Source of the DNA: Hyphomicrobium_A sp963726795
GTDB taxonomy: Bacteria > Pseudomonadota > Alphaproteobacteria > Rhizobiales > Hyphomicrobiaceae
Assembly: GCA_963726795.1 (NCBI GenBank)
Contig: CAVSDD010000003.1
Coordinates: forward strand, 558,001-622,000
DNA length: 64,000 nucleotides
Direction: 5' to 3'
Shown here: positions 1 to 8,760 of the stretch, piece after piece
Position numbering within the stretch: the first letter of the stretch is position 1
How the letters are laid out: each line of letters opens with the position of its first letter
Position numbers and translations under genes: made by a program
Notes under the pieces: generated by a model
Databases searched by the model: none
The model's input: the letters and a program-made list of their open reading frames with translations, nothing else
What the model was told of the DNA's origin: nothing

Positions 1-314
1 GAGCTCGAATAGATGAGCCCCGCCTCGAAGCCGATCAGCAGCTGGATGACGAAGAAGATGATCCCGCCGACCTCGGGCGTAGCGCCGACGGCTTCGAGCA
101 GCCAGGCAAGCACGCCGGCACCGGCAACAAATGCGATGAACTCCGGCCACAGACCCTTGACCAGCAGCCAGACGGCCGGGACCAATGCGGCCCACCAGTG
201 GAAGCCGTCCCGGACGAACACGAGCTTCGCCGCGCGTTCGACACGATCGCCCGAGGCGTTCGGCGGCTCATATACGTTGAATACGACCAAGGCGGCCTCG
301 AACTGGAACGACAT
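1..314 (-). CDS. DUF2628 domain protein (C-terminus cut by window edge)
   Basis: Reading leftward from an ATG at 314 gives about 104 open residues with no stop before the window edge. The protein begins MSFQFEAALVVF, carries a PPNASGDRVERAAKLVFV stretch, then a FVRDGFHWWAALVPAVWLL segment and two or three hydrophobic helices, ending in GFEAGLIYSS. This matches the small inner-membrane DUF2628 family (aromatic VRDGFxWxAAL core). Its ATG shares one base with the hisB stop (TGATG), so it is probably translationally coupled to hisB. In related genomes this gene sits between hisB and hisH, so hisH is expected just left of the window. Function unknown. Confidence 0.8.
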   Translation of the reverse strand, partial: MSFQFEAALVVFNVYEPPNASGDRVERAAKLVFVRDGFHWWAALVPAVWLLVKGLWPEFIAFVAGAGVLAWLLEAVGATPEVGGIIFFVIQLLIGFEAGLIYSS

Positions 315-928
315 CAACCGGCGAGCGTGCCCTTCGTCGACGGCACCCGGCCGGCCTGGCGGGGATCGGCCTCAACGGCACGGCGCAGCGCCCGCGCGAG
401 GCCCTTATAGCAAGTCTCGGCGATGTGGTGATTATTCTCGCCGTAGAGGTTCTGCACGTGCAGCGTCAGCCCGGCGTTCTGCGCGAACGCCTGAAACCAT
501 TCGCGGAACAGCTCGGTGTCCATCTCGCCGACCTTGGGCTTGGAAAACTCGACGTTCCACACGAGATAGGGGCGCCCCGAGACGTCGATGGCAACCCGCG
601 TCAACGTGTCGTCCATGGGCAGGTGCACGTCGGCGTAGCGCGTGATGCCCGTCTTGTCGCCGAGTGCCTTCGCGACGGCCTGGCCTAGCACGATGCCGGT
701 GTCCTCGGCGGTGTGGTGGAAATCGATGTGCAGGTCGCCGGTGGCCTTCAGCTTGATGTCGATCATCGAGTGGCGCGCCAGCTGCTCGAGCATGTGGTCG
801 AGGAAGCCGATGCCGGTTGCGACCTCGAACACCCCCGAGCCGTCGAGATCGACGGTTGCGGTGATCTCGGTCTCTTTCGTCTTGCGTGAAACTGTGGCTT
901 GCCGCTTCAAGGACGACCTCTTGGCCAT
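314..928 (-). CDS. hisB: imidazoleglycerol-phosphate dehydratase
   Basis: Sixth step of histidine biosynthesis: dehydrates imidazole glycerol phosphate to imidazole acetol phosphate in the cytoplasm. The 204-residue length is normal for the monofunctional bacterial enzyme. Diagnostic motifs are GFLDHMLEQLARH near residue 40, the metal-binding HHTAED around residue 70, and the second histidine cluster ENNHHIAE near residue 163; these His clusters bind Mn2+ at the active site. The stop overlaps the start of the DUF2628 gene. It is divergent from hslV, with about 150 bases between them that must hold both promoters. Confidence 0.97.
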   Translation of the reverse strand: MAKRSSLKRQATVSRKTKETEITATVDLDGSGVFEVATGIGFLDHMLEQLARHSMIDIKLKATGDLHIDFHHTAEDTGIVLGQAVAKALGDKTGITRYADVHLPMDDTLTRVAIDVSGRPYLVWNVEFSKPKVGEMDTELFREWFQAFAQNAGLTLHVQNLYGENNHHIAETCYKGLARALRRAVEADPRQAGRVPSTKGTLAG

Positions 929-1076
929 TGGCTTGCGTCACCAGAACCGAGCGTTTATCAGCTTGAGCCTCGCCGTCAAAGAGCAAGGCCGCTTACCGCG
1001 ACGCCAAAAACGGCTCGATGGCCCGAACGCCGCTCGACCCATCTTGAACCCAAATTGAACCCCGGGTGCAAATGCA

Positions 1077-1658
1077 ATGCAAACGCATGATCCGAATTGG
1101 GGCCAGTCATCCGAGTCGCGGTCTTGGCACGGCACCACCATACTGACCATTCGTAAAGATGGTCGTGTCGTCATTGCGGGCGACGGCCAGGTCACGCTCG
1201 GCACCACCATCGTGAAAGCCAACGCGCGCAAGGTCCGCAAGCTCGGCAAAGGCGACGTGATCGGCGGGTTTGCCGGCGCCACCGCGGACGCCTTCACCCT
1301 GTTTGAGCGGCTCGAGACCAAGATCGAGCAGTACCCCGGTCAGCTCATGCGCGCCTGCGTCGAGCTCGCCAAAGACTGGCGCACCGACCGCTACCTGCGC
1401 CGGCTCGAGGCGATGATGATCGTCGCCGACCGCGACGCGACACTCGTGCTCACCGGCACCGGCGACGTGCTGGAGCCCGAGCGGCACGTGGCGGGCATCG
1501 GCTCGGGCGGCAACTTCGCGCTGGCGGCGGCACGGGCACTGCTCGACGAGCCGCTCGACGCCGAAAAGATCGCACGCAAGGCGATGGCGATCGCGGCCGA
1601 GATCTGCGTCTACACCAACACCAACCTCGTCATCGAGAGCCTTCCGTCGAGCCAGTGA
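1077..1658 (+). CDS. hslV: ATP-dependent protease proteolytic subunit HslV
   Basis: Peptidase subunit of the HslUV (ClpYQ) protease, a two-component proteasome-like complex that degrades damaged or regulatory proteins in the cytoplasm. The 193-residue protein has a short N-terminal propeptide before WHGTTILTIRK; the Thr after the HG pair is the expected mature N-terminal nucleophile. Further hallmarks are VVIAGDGQVTLG, NARKVRKL and DVIGGFAGATADAFTLFE. It is divergent from hisB, as in many Hyphomicrobiales. Oddly, the ATPase gene hslU does not follow; the next gene is convergent and overlaps the hslV 3' end by 29 bases. Confidence 0.97.
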   Translation: MQTHDPNWGQSSESRSWHGTTILTIRKDGRVVIAGDGQVTLGTTIVKANARKVRKLGKGDVIGGFAGATADAFTLFERLETKIEQYPGQLMRACVELAKDWRTDRYLRRLEAMMIVADRDATLVLTGTGDVLEPERHVAGIGSGGNFALAAARALLDEPLDAEKIARKAMAIAAEICVYTNTNLVIESLPSSQ

Positions 1659-2115
1659 TTCCATCGCTGTTGCGGTACAGGCTCTCGTAGGGCCTCGGGT
1701 CATTGCGATTTTCGCGCTCAGGCTCGAGCCACTGCTTGATGCCTTCCTTGGCGATCTCCTCGCCGGCTTTATGCAGGAAGCCATGCTCGTGCTCGGTAGT
1801 GTGGGTCACGCCATTCGACATGCCGTGCGAGGCATCGTCGCCCGAGGCGGCGGCGGCATCTCCGATCGTGTGCGCCGACGCCCCCGTTGCACCTAAAGCA
1901 TCGGTCTGATGCAAGGCCGAGCGCGCCAGGTTGGCCGTATCGCCGGCGCCGAATTCCATCGCATGGATCGCGGCCGGTGCGCTGTGCGAAAGCCCGAGCG
2001 CTGCCGTCTCGCCGCCGCCGTGGCTGGCGACGAGGGCCACCTTCGAGCAGGCCTTGAAGGCGCCGAGACCGAGGAGCGCGACGGCGGCTCCTGCACCTTT
2101 GATCTTCGCGTTCAT
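1630..2115 (-). CDS. hypothetical small Ala/Gly/His-rich protein
   Basis: A 161-residue product that I do not recognise. It starts with a short signal-like hydrophobic stretch (GAGAAVALLGLGAFKAC). The middle is low-complexity Ala/Gly/His/Asp-rich, and the C-terminal third is more normal (FLHKAGEEIAKEGIKQWLEP). The Cys at about residue 23 is not in a good lipobox. It is convergent with hslV and overlaps it by 29 bases, which lowers confidence in the exact end. It lies just downstream of the caspase-like gene on the same strand, about 100 bases apart, so the two could be co-transcribed. Confidence 0.5.
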   Translation of the reverse strand: MNAKIKGAGAAVALLGLGAFKACSKVALVASHGGGETAALGLSHSAPAAIHAMEFGAGDTANLARSALHQTDALGATGASAHTIGDAAAASGDDASHGMSNGVTHTTEHEHGFLHKAGEEIAKEGIKQWLEPERENRNDPRPYESLYRNSDGITGSTEGSR

Positions 2116-2214
2116 GCGCCCCCCGCAAATCAGTTTGGGGACGCATAATATCGCCTGGCGGCAGGCCGGGGAGCGTTCGCACCGGCTTTTCCACGGCCGG
2201 CTGCGCGGTGCCGC

Positions 2215-3375
2215 CTACTTCGCGTCGCGTGCGGTCGACTGCGGCGGCAGCCCGAGCTTGGTCTCGAGCGTCGAGATCTGCTCGCGCAGCTTCTTCTGCT
2301 CCTGGCCGCGGCGCACCATCTGCATCTGGATCTTGCCGATCTCCATGGCGAGGTTGGTGCGCGCCGAGGCTGCCTCGTTGCCCCCCTGCTCGTACTGCCT
2401 GTCGAAGATCTTCTGCTGGTCGGCGCTGTTCTGCTCCTCCAGCTCGCGCACCCGCTCGCGTGCCTGCGCCAGCGCGACGATATCCGCCGTCTGCTCGGGG
2501 CCCGGCTTCTTCTTGAGCTCGTCCTCCAGCGTGCGCACGCGCTGCTGCAGCACGTCGGGGCCCGGGGCGTTGCCCGGCGCGGTCGCGCCCGATCCCGGCA
2601 GCGCCGCTTGCTGCTGGAAATAGAATTCGCCGGTCAGCGCGGAGTGATCCCAGGGCACCTGCTTGCCCTTGGTCGCCGCCAGGACGTCCTTGCGCGTCTC
2701 GATCATCACCGAGGTGAGGTCGCGGCCAGGCTCACGGACGTGCTTGCTCAGCGCCGCGGTGAACGGCGAGTTCGCGCCGCTGCCGTCGAGCGCGACGTTT
2801 CCGGGTTGCGTCGAATAGGCGATGAACGTGCCGACGCCGGTTTCGACTTGGGCGAGACCCTTGCCGATGCTCACCGAGCGCGTGCCCATGGAGCGCGCCA
2901 GATTGCGCGTGAACGGGTTGTCGCGGCAGGCGTCGAGAAACACGATGTTGGTCTTGTCCTCGCGGCCAAGCTCCATCTGCTTCATGATGAAGTCGAGATT
3001 GACCGCATCGAAATCGAGATCGCGCTCGCCCTGCAAATGCGCATCGACGGGAATGAGATAGTTGTGGCCCGAGACCTGCAGCCCGTGCCCGGCATAGAAG
3101 AAGATGGCGACGTCGGCGTTCTCCAGCAGCGCCGCGAAATTGCGGATCCTGGTGTCGAACTCGCGCTTGTCGACGTTCACGCCGAGGATCACCTCGAAAC
3201 CCGCGCTCTTGAGCGCCGACGAAATGAGGTTCGCATCGTTGACCGGGTTGGGCAGCGTGCCGACCTCGGTGTAGTTCGAGTTGCCGACGACGAGGGCCAC
3301 GCGTTTTTCAGCGGCAGCCGGCACGGCAAGAAGCAGCAGCGCCAGAACGAAGGCGGCCGGAAAGCGATACAACAT
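2215..3375 (-). CDS. secreted caspase-like (peptidase C14) protein
   Basis: A 386-residue protein with an N-terminal signal peptide (cleavage near AAA-EKR, residue 22), so probably periplasmic. The caspase/metacaspase p20-type fold follows: KRVALVVGNSNY, the catalytic histidine in FFYAGHG (His97) and the catalytic cysteine in VFLDACRDN (Cys150), then a p10-like part ending around PWDHSALTGEFYF. Both dyad residues are present, so it may be active, with Arg/Lys-type specificity by family analogy. The last ~130 residues form a Gln/Glu/Lys-rich coiled coil, suggesting oligomerisation. Substrate unknown; no toxin or defence partner is adjacent. Confidence 0.85.
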   Translation of the reverse strand: MLYRFPAAFVLALLLLAVPAAAEKRVALVVGNSNYTEVGTLPNPVNDANLISSALKSAGFEVILGVNVDKREFDTRIRNFAALLENADVAIFFYAGHGLQVSGHNYLIPVDAHLQGERDLDFDAVNLDFIMKQMELGREDKTNIVFLDACRDNPFTRNLARSMGTRSVSIGKGLAQVETGVGTFIAYSTQPGNVALDGSGANSPFTAALSKHVREPGRDLTSVMIETRKDVLAATKGKQVPWDHSALTGEFYFQQQAALPGSGATAPGNAPGPDVLQQRVRTLEDELKKKPGPEQTADIVALAQARERVRELEEQNSADQQKIFDRQYEQGGNEAASARTNLAMEIGKIQMQMVRRGQEQKKLREQISTLETKLGLPPQSTARDAK

Positions 3376-4161
3376 TGGAATCTCTGGATTTTGTCTGATT
3401 GAGCCCGAGCAAGTAAAACATCATCAGATGACCGTGACAACTTTGCGGCCAGCGGAGCGGCCGGGCGGGCGTTCGGCACTCGCCGCGGGCCGGGCTAGGG
3501 TGGGGAGGGGAGAAATACTCTCGGCCTCGCAAGGCTTTTGCCTTCGAGGGTTTGCGTCAAACGAAGGGAGCGCGGGCGCCAAGCGCTGCGATCCTGTCGC
3601 GACTTTTTAGGGCACCGCTAAAGCGCCCGCGCACGGATCTCTCATGGCCGAGGGTGCGGACACGACCGCAGCGGGCTTGGGCTCCAACCTGCTCGCAGGC
3701 CATCGTCCCGGAGCCGCCGGCGGCTGCCGCGTAACTGCACGCAGCGGCCGTTGCGGAAGGGCGTCCATGCGCTTCGTTGCCGTCACGCGTAGCCTCGGTC
3801 GCACGACCCGGAATAGGGCGAAGCTGCCTGCACCGGCGCGCGCAACGGAACGCAACGACGGCTCATCCGGGACCGTTCCCTGCCCCGCGTCAGACGCTCA
3901 AGCTTGTCGCGTCCCTTCGTCGGGCAGGGATATGGGGAGTATGGGGGATGCAGCGAGAGCGGGGATATTTTTGCAGCCATTTCCCGGTGTGGTTGCACAA
4001 GTTGCCGCCTCGGCCTGGCGCGTTGTCGTCCCCTGCTGTGCGCGTGGAGCCAAGAGAGGTTCGCTCCTCGCGTAGCCGGATACATCATCCTGCTCGAATG
4101 ATCAGGGTCCGCCATCGGTAGGCGGGGCCAAAACGGCCGACTTAAAAATCCGGGGGAAACC
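3376..4161. other. 786-base stretch without a convincing gene
   Basis: Only short overlapping frames occur, none with a recognisable domain, good ribosome binding site or consistent codon bias. One bulged hairpin is visible at 3525-3549 (arms CCTCGCAAGGC and GCCTTCGAGG around a TTTT loop) without a following T-run. The right part must contain the promoter of the carboxylesterase gene starting at 4162. Confidence 0.5.
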
Positions 4162-5844
4162 ATGGCGCTACAATCAGGAACGATCGATCATAAAATCGGG
4201 CTTAGCGGATGCTTGCGCCGCAGCCTCGTTTGCTGCTCGTTGCTCTTCGCAGGAATTATCGGGACACCCGCTTTTGCGCAGGATGTTCCGCCGGCAACAA
4301 TCCGCCCCAGGGCCTGTCGCCAACACTCAGGACGGACCCGTTCGCGGTTTCGTCAAGAACGGCGTGAACACGTTCCTCGGCATCCCCTACGCGGCGCCGC
4401 CGGTAGGCAAGCTGCGTTGGCAACCGCCGCAGCCGGTGCAGAAGCATGCCCTGTTGGAAGCAACGCAATACGGCAACATCTGTCCGCAGATCAACGAGCT
4501 TGGCGTGTTCGCCGGGCCCCCGACCGTCACCGAGGATTGCCTCTATCTCAACGTTTTCGCGACAGGTAAGGGGTCGAAAAAGCCGGTCCTTGTCTGGATC
4601 TACGGCGGAGCAAATGTCGATGGCGAGTCCAACGACTACGACGGAAGCAAGCTGGCAACGGGCGGACCGTACGGCAGCGACACGGTCGTCGTCACACTCA
4701 ACTATCGCGTCGGCATCTTCGGTTTCTTTGCCAATCCGGCAATCAACGCGGAAGGTCATCTTTGGGGGAACTACGGCATCCTCGATCAGCAGGCGGTGCT
4801 TCGCTGGGTGCAGAAGAATATTGCTGCTTTCGGCGGAGACCCGGGCAACGTCACACTGGGTGGTCAGTCCGCCGGCGCTTACGACACCCAGGCCAGCCTC
4901 ATATCGCCGTTCGCCACGGGACTGTTCCACAAAGCCATACTGCAGAGCTACCCGGCGACGACTTGGCTGACTGCTGCAACAGCCTTGACCCGGGGCACCA
5001 ATTTCGGCGTCGCTGCCGCCTGCCCGGGTTCAGACGCAGCGGCTGCCGCTTGTCTGCGGAACCTGTCGGCCGCACGAATTCTGCAGCTTCAGGGCACCCC
5101 CAACGCCAACTCGTCGTTTGCGGCACAGGTGATGGTGGATGGCACGATCATTCCGATCCAGCCGGATGCCGCGTGGAGCAGCGGCCAGTTCAACCGGATG
5201 CCCATCATGACGGGCGACGTGCATGACGAAGGCAATTTCGGCATCGCCATCAGCGAGTATTTCGCCAGTCCGCAGGCGCCGATTACGGAAGCAACTTACC
5301 TCACGAGGGTTACCGGCAGCGCGCTCACCGTGTACCCGCTCGCGAATTATGCCAGCCCTGCACTCGCCTACAACGCCTTCAGCTCGGACCCGCAGGCATG
5401 CCTCACTTTGCACGTCGTAAGGGAGCTATCCCTGCTCGTGCCCACGTACGCCTATGAGTTCAATTATCAGAACGCGCCCTACCATTTTCCACAGATGCCG
5501 GGGTACAAGCCGCTCGCAACCCACACCATCGACATACAATTCCTGTTTCCGGGCTATCACGGCGGTGCGTTCGGCGTGAACCTCGACCAGACCTCCGGCC
5601 AACCACGCGAACTGAACGCAGCCGAGATCGCGCTGTCGGATCAGTTGGTGGGGAACGTGGACCCGGTTTGCAAAAACCGGCAACCCCAACGGCACCGGCA
5701 ATTCGCCGTGGCCGGCCTTTACGGTCACCGCGCAGAACTTCTTCTCGGAGAACATCCCAACGTCATCGACGTACTCGGCCGCTGCGTCATTCGACCGACC
5801 ACAAGTGTGACTACTGGGTATCCGATCCGCGGTTGGTGAGTTAG
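4162..5844 (+). pseudogene. secreted type-B carboxylesterase, broken by about three frameshifts
   Basis: A type-B carboxylesterase/lipase of about 550 residues when frames are joined. Residues 1-40 form a signal peptide ending GTPAFAQD, in frame 1 from ATG 4162. Near 4282-4315 the reading moves to frame 2, which carries the catalytic body: TFLGIPYAAPPVG, the EDCLYLNVF signature, oxyanion loop WIYGGAN, nucleophile Ser in GGDPGNVTLGGQSAGA, the acid in DVHDEG, and a His in THTIDIQ. Near 5653 it moves to frame 3 (WTRFAKTGNPNGTG), and near 5808 back to frame 1 (CDYWVSDPRLVS, stop at 5842). The whole family architecture is present, so the breaks are recent decay or sequencing indels. Confidence 0.85.
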
Positions 5845-5859
5845 TCGCGATAGATCTCA

Positions 5860-5888
5860 AGGGGTGACGGCACAGTGCTGTCACCCCT
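5860..5888 (+). terminator. hairpin after carboxylesterase gene
   Basis: Long palindrome with arms AGGGGTGACGGCAC and GTGCTGTCACCCCT around a single A, with one G-T mismatch. It starts 15 bases after the restored stop at 5844. There is no T-run, so it may stabilise the 3' end or act bidirectionally. Confidence 0.55.
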
Positions 5889-6066
5889 ATTGCGTATTCG
5901 AGCCCCGCTCATCTTGATCGTCCGCGCCCCACTAACGACGACCGCGGCACATCGCGAACAGATTAGGCGCTCCGGACGGCGATTGTGAACGGCAGCTAAA
6001 TCGCGAGTTCAAAACGCGTTCAGTCGAGGAGGGGCAAAAGGGCGTCACCCAACAACGGAGGACGCT

Positions 6067-6403
6067 ATGTTGAAACATTTCGATCGTGGCCGCGAGCGCA
6101 CTTCTCGCCATGTCTTTCGCAGCCAACGCCAACAACCTCGATGAGCGGCAGACCTACCAGTTCGGCCGCATCGAGCAGGGACGCCAGGACGGCTCGATCA
6201 CGTGGCGCGAGGGCCTGCGCCTGCGCGCAGAGCAGCGCCACATCGCTCGCATGAAGGAGTATCTCGAGGACGGGCATGGCCGCCTCAGCCGCAGCAATGC
6301 GCGCGGGATCCGCTCGATGCAGAACGAAGCCTCGGAGGATATCGGATACGCCAAGGAAAATTCGCGCTATCGGCCGAGCTGGCTGCCGCGCGTCGGGAAG
6401 TGA
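6067..6403 (+). pseudogene. small secreted basic protein with one frameshift in its signal peptide
   Basis: ATG 6067 has a strong ribosome binding site (GGAGGA, 4 bases spacing) and encodes MLKHF. One base then appears extra in CATTTCGATCGTGG, and the frame from 6086 continues IVAASALLAMSFAANA, a typical signal peptide. About 90 residues follow (LDERQTYQFGRIEQGRQDGS, then RLRAEQRHIARMKEYLEDGHG). The mature part is Arg/Glu-rich and helical, resembling small secreted Hyphomicrobiales proteins of unknown function. Joined length is about 111 residues. The ideal start in one frame and good protein in the other make a single-base error or mutation the simplest explanation. A terminator follows 27 bases after the stop. 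Confidence 0.65.
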
Positions 6404-6429
6404 TCTCGCCACGCACGACGATCATCGAG

Positions 6430-6457
6430 CGGCCTCGCCCTTCGGCGGGGCCGTTTT
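6430..6457 (+). terminator. intrinsic terminator
   Basis: 10-bp stem CGGCCTCGCC / GGCGGGGCCG (one T-G pair), CTTC tetraloop, then TTTT. It lies just downstream of the small secreted protein gene. Confidence 0.85.
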
Positions 6458-7220
6458 GCCTGCCTGCCCGCTCCGAGCTATTCGCCAGGCAGCACGGTAT
6501 CCACGATGCGCTGCCACAAGGACGGCTGCTCATCCTCTTCGAGGATAGTTGGACGGGGCCGCGCAAGCCGCTTCGGCTTCGTCCGAGGTGATAGGGCGCA
6601 GCCATTTGGCGCGCGGGCGCGCCGACTGTCTTGGCAGCGATGCGCTCTACCGGCGCGCTCTCGAGAAGTAAAGCCGTGGGAGGCTTGGGCCTGGCACTTC
6701 GGCGCTTGCCGGCAGGATGCTTTGCGACGTCCTCAAAGCGACACGCACCTTCTGCGACACCCGTGCGGAATGCTGCGTTCCCGTGCCGGCATCAGGCCAC
6801 GCGAAGTGTGCCTCGATAGCGCTTTGGAAGATGGCGTCAGCGACAAATCCAGCCTCACGATATCGCCGTCGCGGCTGCCAGCCGCAAATGCAGGACCGGC
6901 GCAAACGCAGAAGATCAGGACCACTAACCGCACGCACGCACTCCCAACCGTATTCACCGCGGAGCAGTCAGCCGATTGATTTGGGCTGGAAAAGGTAGGT
7001 GGGCTCGGAACATAGCTCACTCGGGCCAGATGGGGCTCGTCCGCCCGGCGCAAGCGATGCGGGGAGCGTCGCTGGCACGCGCGGCGCAAGCGTCCGCAAT
7101 CATCGTCCTCGATCGAGCTGCATGGCTCCGCGAACCAGATTGAAATTTCGGTTCGCTAGGCGCCGAGCGCACCGGGCCCAAACTTAGTACTGCTCAACGG
7201 TCGAATAAAAAATCACATGA
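6458..7220. other. 763-base stretch without a convincing gene
   Basis: Only short Arg/Pro-rich frames are open on both strands; none shows a domain or a credible start. The right end is AT-richer (CGAATAAAAAATCACATG around 7202-7220) and probably carries the promoter of the alpha/beta hydrolase gene. Confidence 0.5.
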
Positions 7221-7247
7221 CCGTCCAACATCCGTTGGACGGCTTTT
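7221..7247 (+). promoter_or_regulatory. terminator-like hairpin in the leader of the alpha/beta hydrolase gene
   Basis: Perfect 9-bp stem CCGTCCAAC / GTTGGACGG with an ATCC loop, followed by CTTTTCC, placed immediately before the ribosome binding site (GGAGGA, about 7251-7256) of the gene starting at 7262. It looks like an intrinsic terminator inside the 5' leader, so it could attenuate the gene; alternatively it ends an upstream transcript. Confidence 0.5.
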
Positions 7248-7261
7248 CCTGGGAGGAAGCT

Positions 7262-8432
7262 ATGAAGTTCAACAGGTCGCTTTCCGTCGTGCTCGCCTCC
7301 GTGTCGGTTTTGGCGTGCAGCGCCGGCGCAGCATCTGCCGCTCAGCCAACTGGGTCGCTCGGCGGACCGCTAAATCTGGACGACGAGGGAATGCTGTTCG
7401 TCAACGGCCAGCTGGTCCTCAGCGCCTACCCCACCGGGCGCTGGCACGACTAGCCGACACCAGCTACGTTCGCGGTCGATCAGATGTTCGTTCACTATCG
7501 GTTTCCACACGGAGGCCGATTGTTGCCCCAAGGGCCAAGTCGCTCCGCCGGCTCAAGGCAGCGTACCGGTTCAAGAGGCTCCGGGCGGTAAGCCTCGCAA
7601 GCTGCCGATCATCATGGTGCATGGCGCCGGCTTGACGGGCATGAGCTGGGAAACGACTCCGGACGGTCGCGAGGGCTGGGGGACGTACTTCACCCGCCGC
7701 GGCTTCAAAACGTACGTCGTTGATTTTCCCGGTCGCGGCCGTGCTGGGATTGATCCGACGCCGCTCAACAGCGCCAAGTTCAACAACAACGCCGCGGCTC
7801 AGCCGAGCTTGAGCAGAACGGGCGTCGAAGCTGCGTGGACGACGTTCCGATTCGGGCCGACGTATCTCACGCCGTTCCCCGGCGTCCAGGCCCCGGAGGT
7901 CAATCTCAACGGGACCGTCAACAACGATGCCGTGAATCAATTCAGCAGTCAGGGCGTACCCAACGGCGAAGCCACCTTGACGCCGGCCGCGGCCACGACA
8001 ATCCCCGCAGCGATCATCGAGCTGCTCAAGAAGACCGGACCGGCAATTTTGATGGTCCACTCGCAAGCGGGCAGTTTCGCCGATACCGTGGTCTCTCTGC
8101 GGCCTGACCTCGTGAAAATGATGATCCACGTGGAAAGCAATTGCGGGACCGCCGCGCTCACTGCCACTCAGCTCAATGCTTACAGGCAGATCCCGACCGT
8201 TCTTTACGTGCATGGCGACAACGTCATCGGCAATCCCGCGAGCACGGGCCAGCCGCGCCTCACAAACTGCACGGCGTACAACAGCCAAATCAACGCGAAC
8301 GGCGGCCATTCCTCACTGGTCCAGCTCCCTGACGTTGGGATCAAGGGCAACGACCACATGCTGATGCAGGATCGCAACAACCTCACCGTTGCAGATTTCA
8401 TCATCAGCAGAATCGTCGCCGCCGGAAACTAA
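7262..8432 (+). pseudogene. secreted alpha/beta-fold hydrolase, frameshifted between signal peptide and catalytic domain
   Basis: ATG 7262 follows a strong GGAGGA site and encodes a signal peptide (VVLASVSVLACSAGAASA) and about 40 further residues in frame 2. The sequence then continues in frame 1 (PTPATFAVDQMFVHYRF) and, from about 7515, in frame 3 (TEADCCPKGQ to the stop at 8432). The catalytic part shows IIMVHGAGLTGMSWETT, a nucleophile in MVHSQAGS, VLYVHGDN for the acid region and GNDHMLM for the histidine. It is therefore a complete hydrolase with two indels. Substrate is not predictable; the family includes esterases and lactonases. Confidence 0.8.
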
Positions 8433-8457
8433 AGTCGGCCGGCCAGGCAAACGAATG

Positions 8458-8483
8458 GGGGAAGCATCGACAGGTGCTTCCCC
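8458..8483 (+). terminator. hairpin after alpha/beta hydrolase gene
   Basis: 9-bp perfect stem GGGGAAGCA / TGCTTCCCC with an 8-base loop, followed by TT only, 26 bases after the stop of the hydrolase gene. A likely 3' end or weak terminator. Confidence 0.6.
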
Positions 8484-8760
8484 TTGCGCCGGGATTTCGC
8501 GACCCGCAAAGAACTAATTCGCCGTCGAGGATCAGATTTTCAACAAACGGCGGGACAGGCTGCGCAGGTGCACCTTGCAGCGTTCGTGCGAGAAAGCGTG
8601 CGGGAGCGGTGTGTTGAGCGGCGGGGCGGCGCGTTCACGACCACGGCACACGGTCCTCAGATTCCGACGCCATCATACGATTGATTGATGCCAATCGGCC
8701 GGCGTCAGAATAATCTGTAAGCGCACAACCTTGGAGGTTGCCGTTCCCGGAGGAATTGTT
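8484..8760. other. intergenic leader of the EEP-family gene
   Basis: No gene seen. The right end is AT-richer (ATACGATTGATTGATG near 8674-8690) and probably includes the promoter for the gene at 8761, whose ribosome binding site GGAGGA lies at about 8750-8755. Confidence 0.4.

Noticed and set aside
3783..4163. 126-codon minus-strand frame left of the carboxylesterase gene
   Set aside because: No start signal, no domain, Arg/Pro-rich composition, and overlapping frames on the other strand look equally good.
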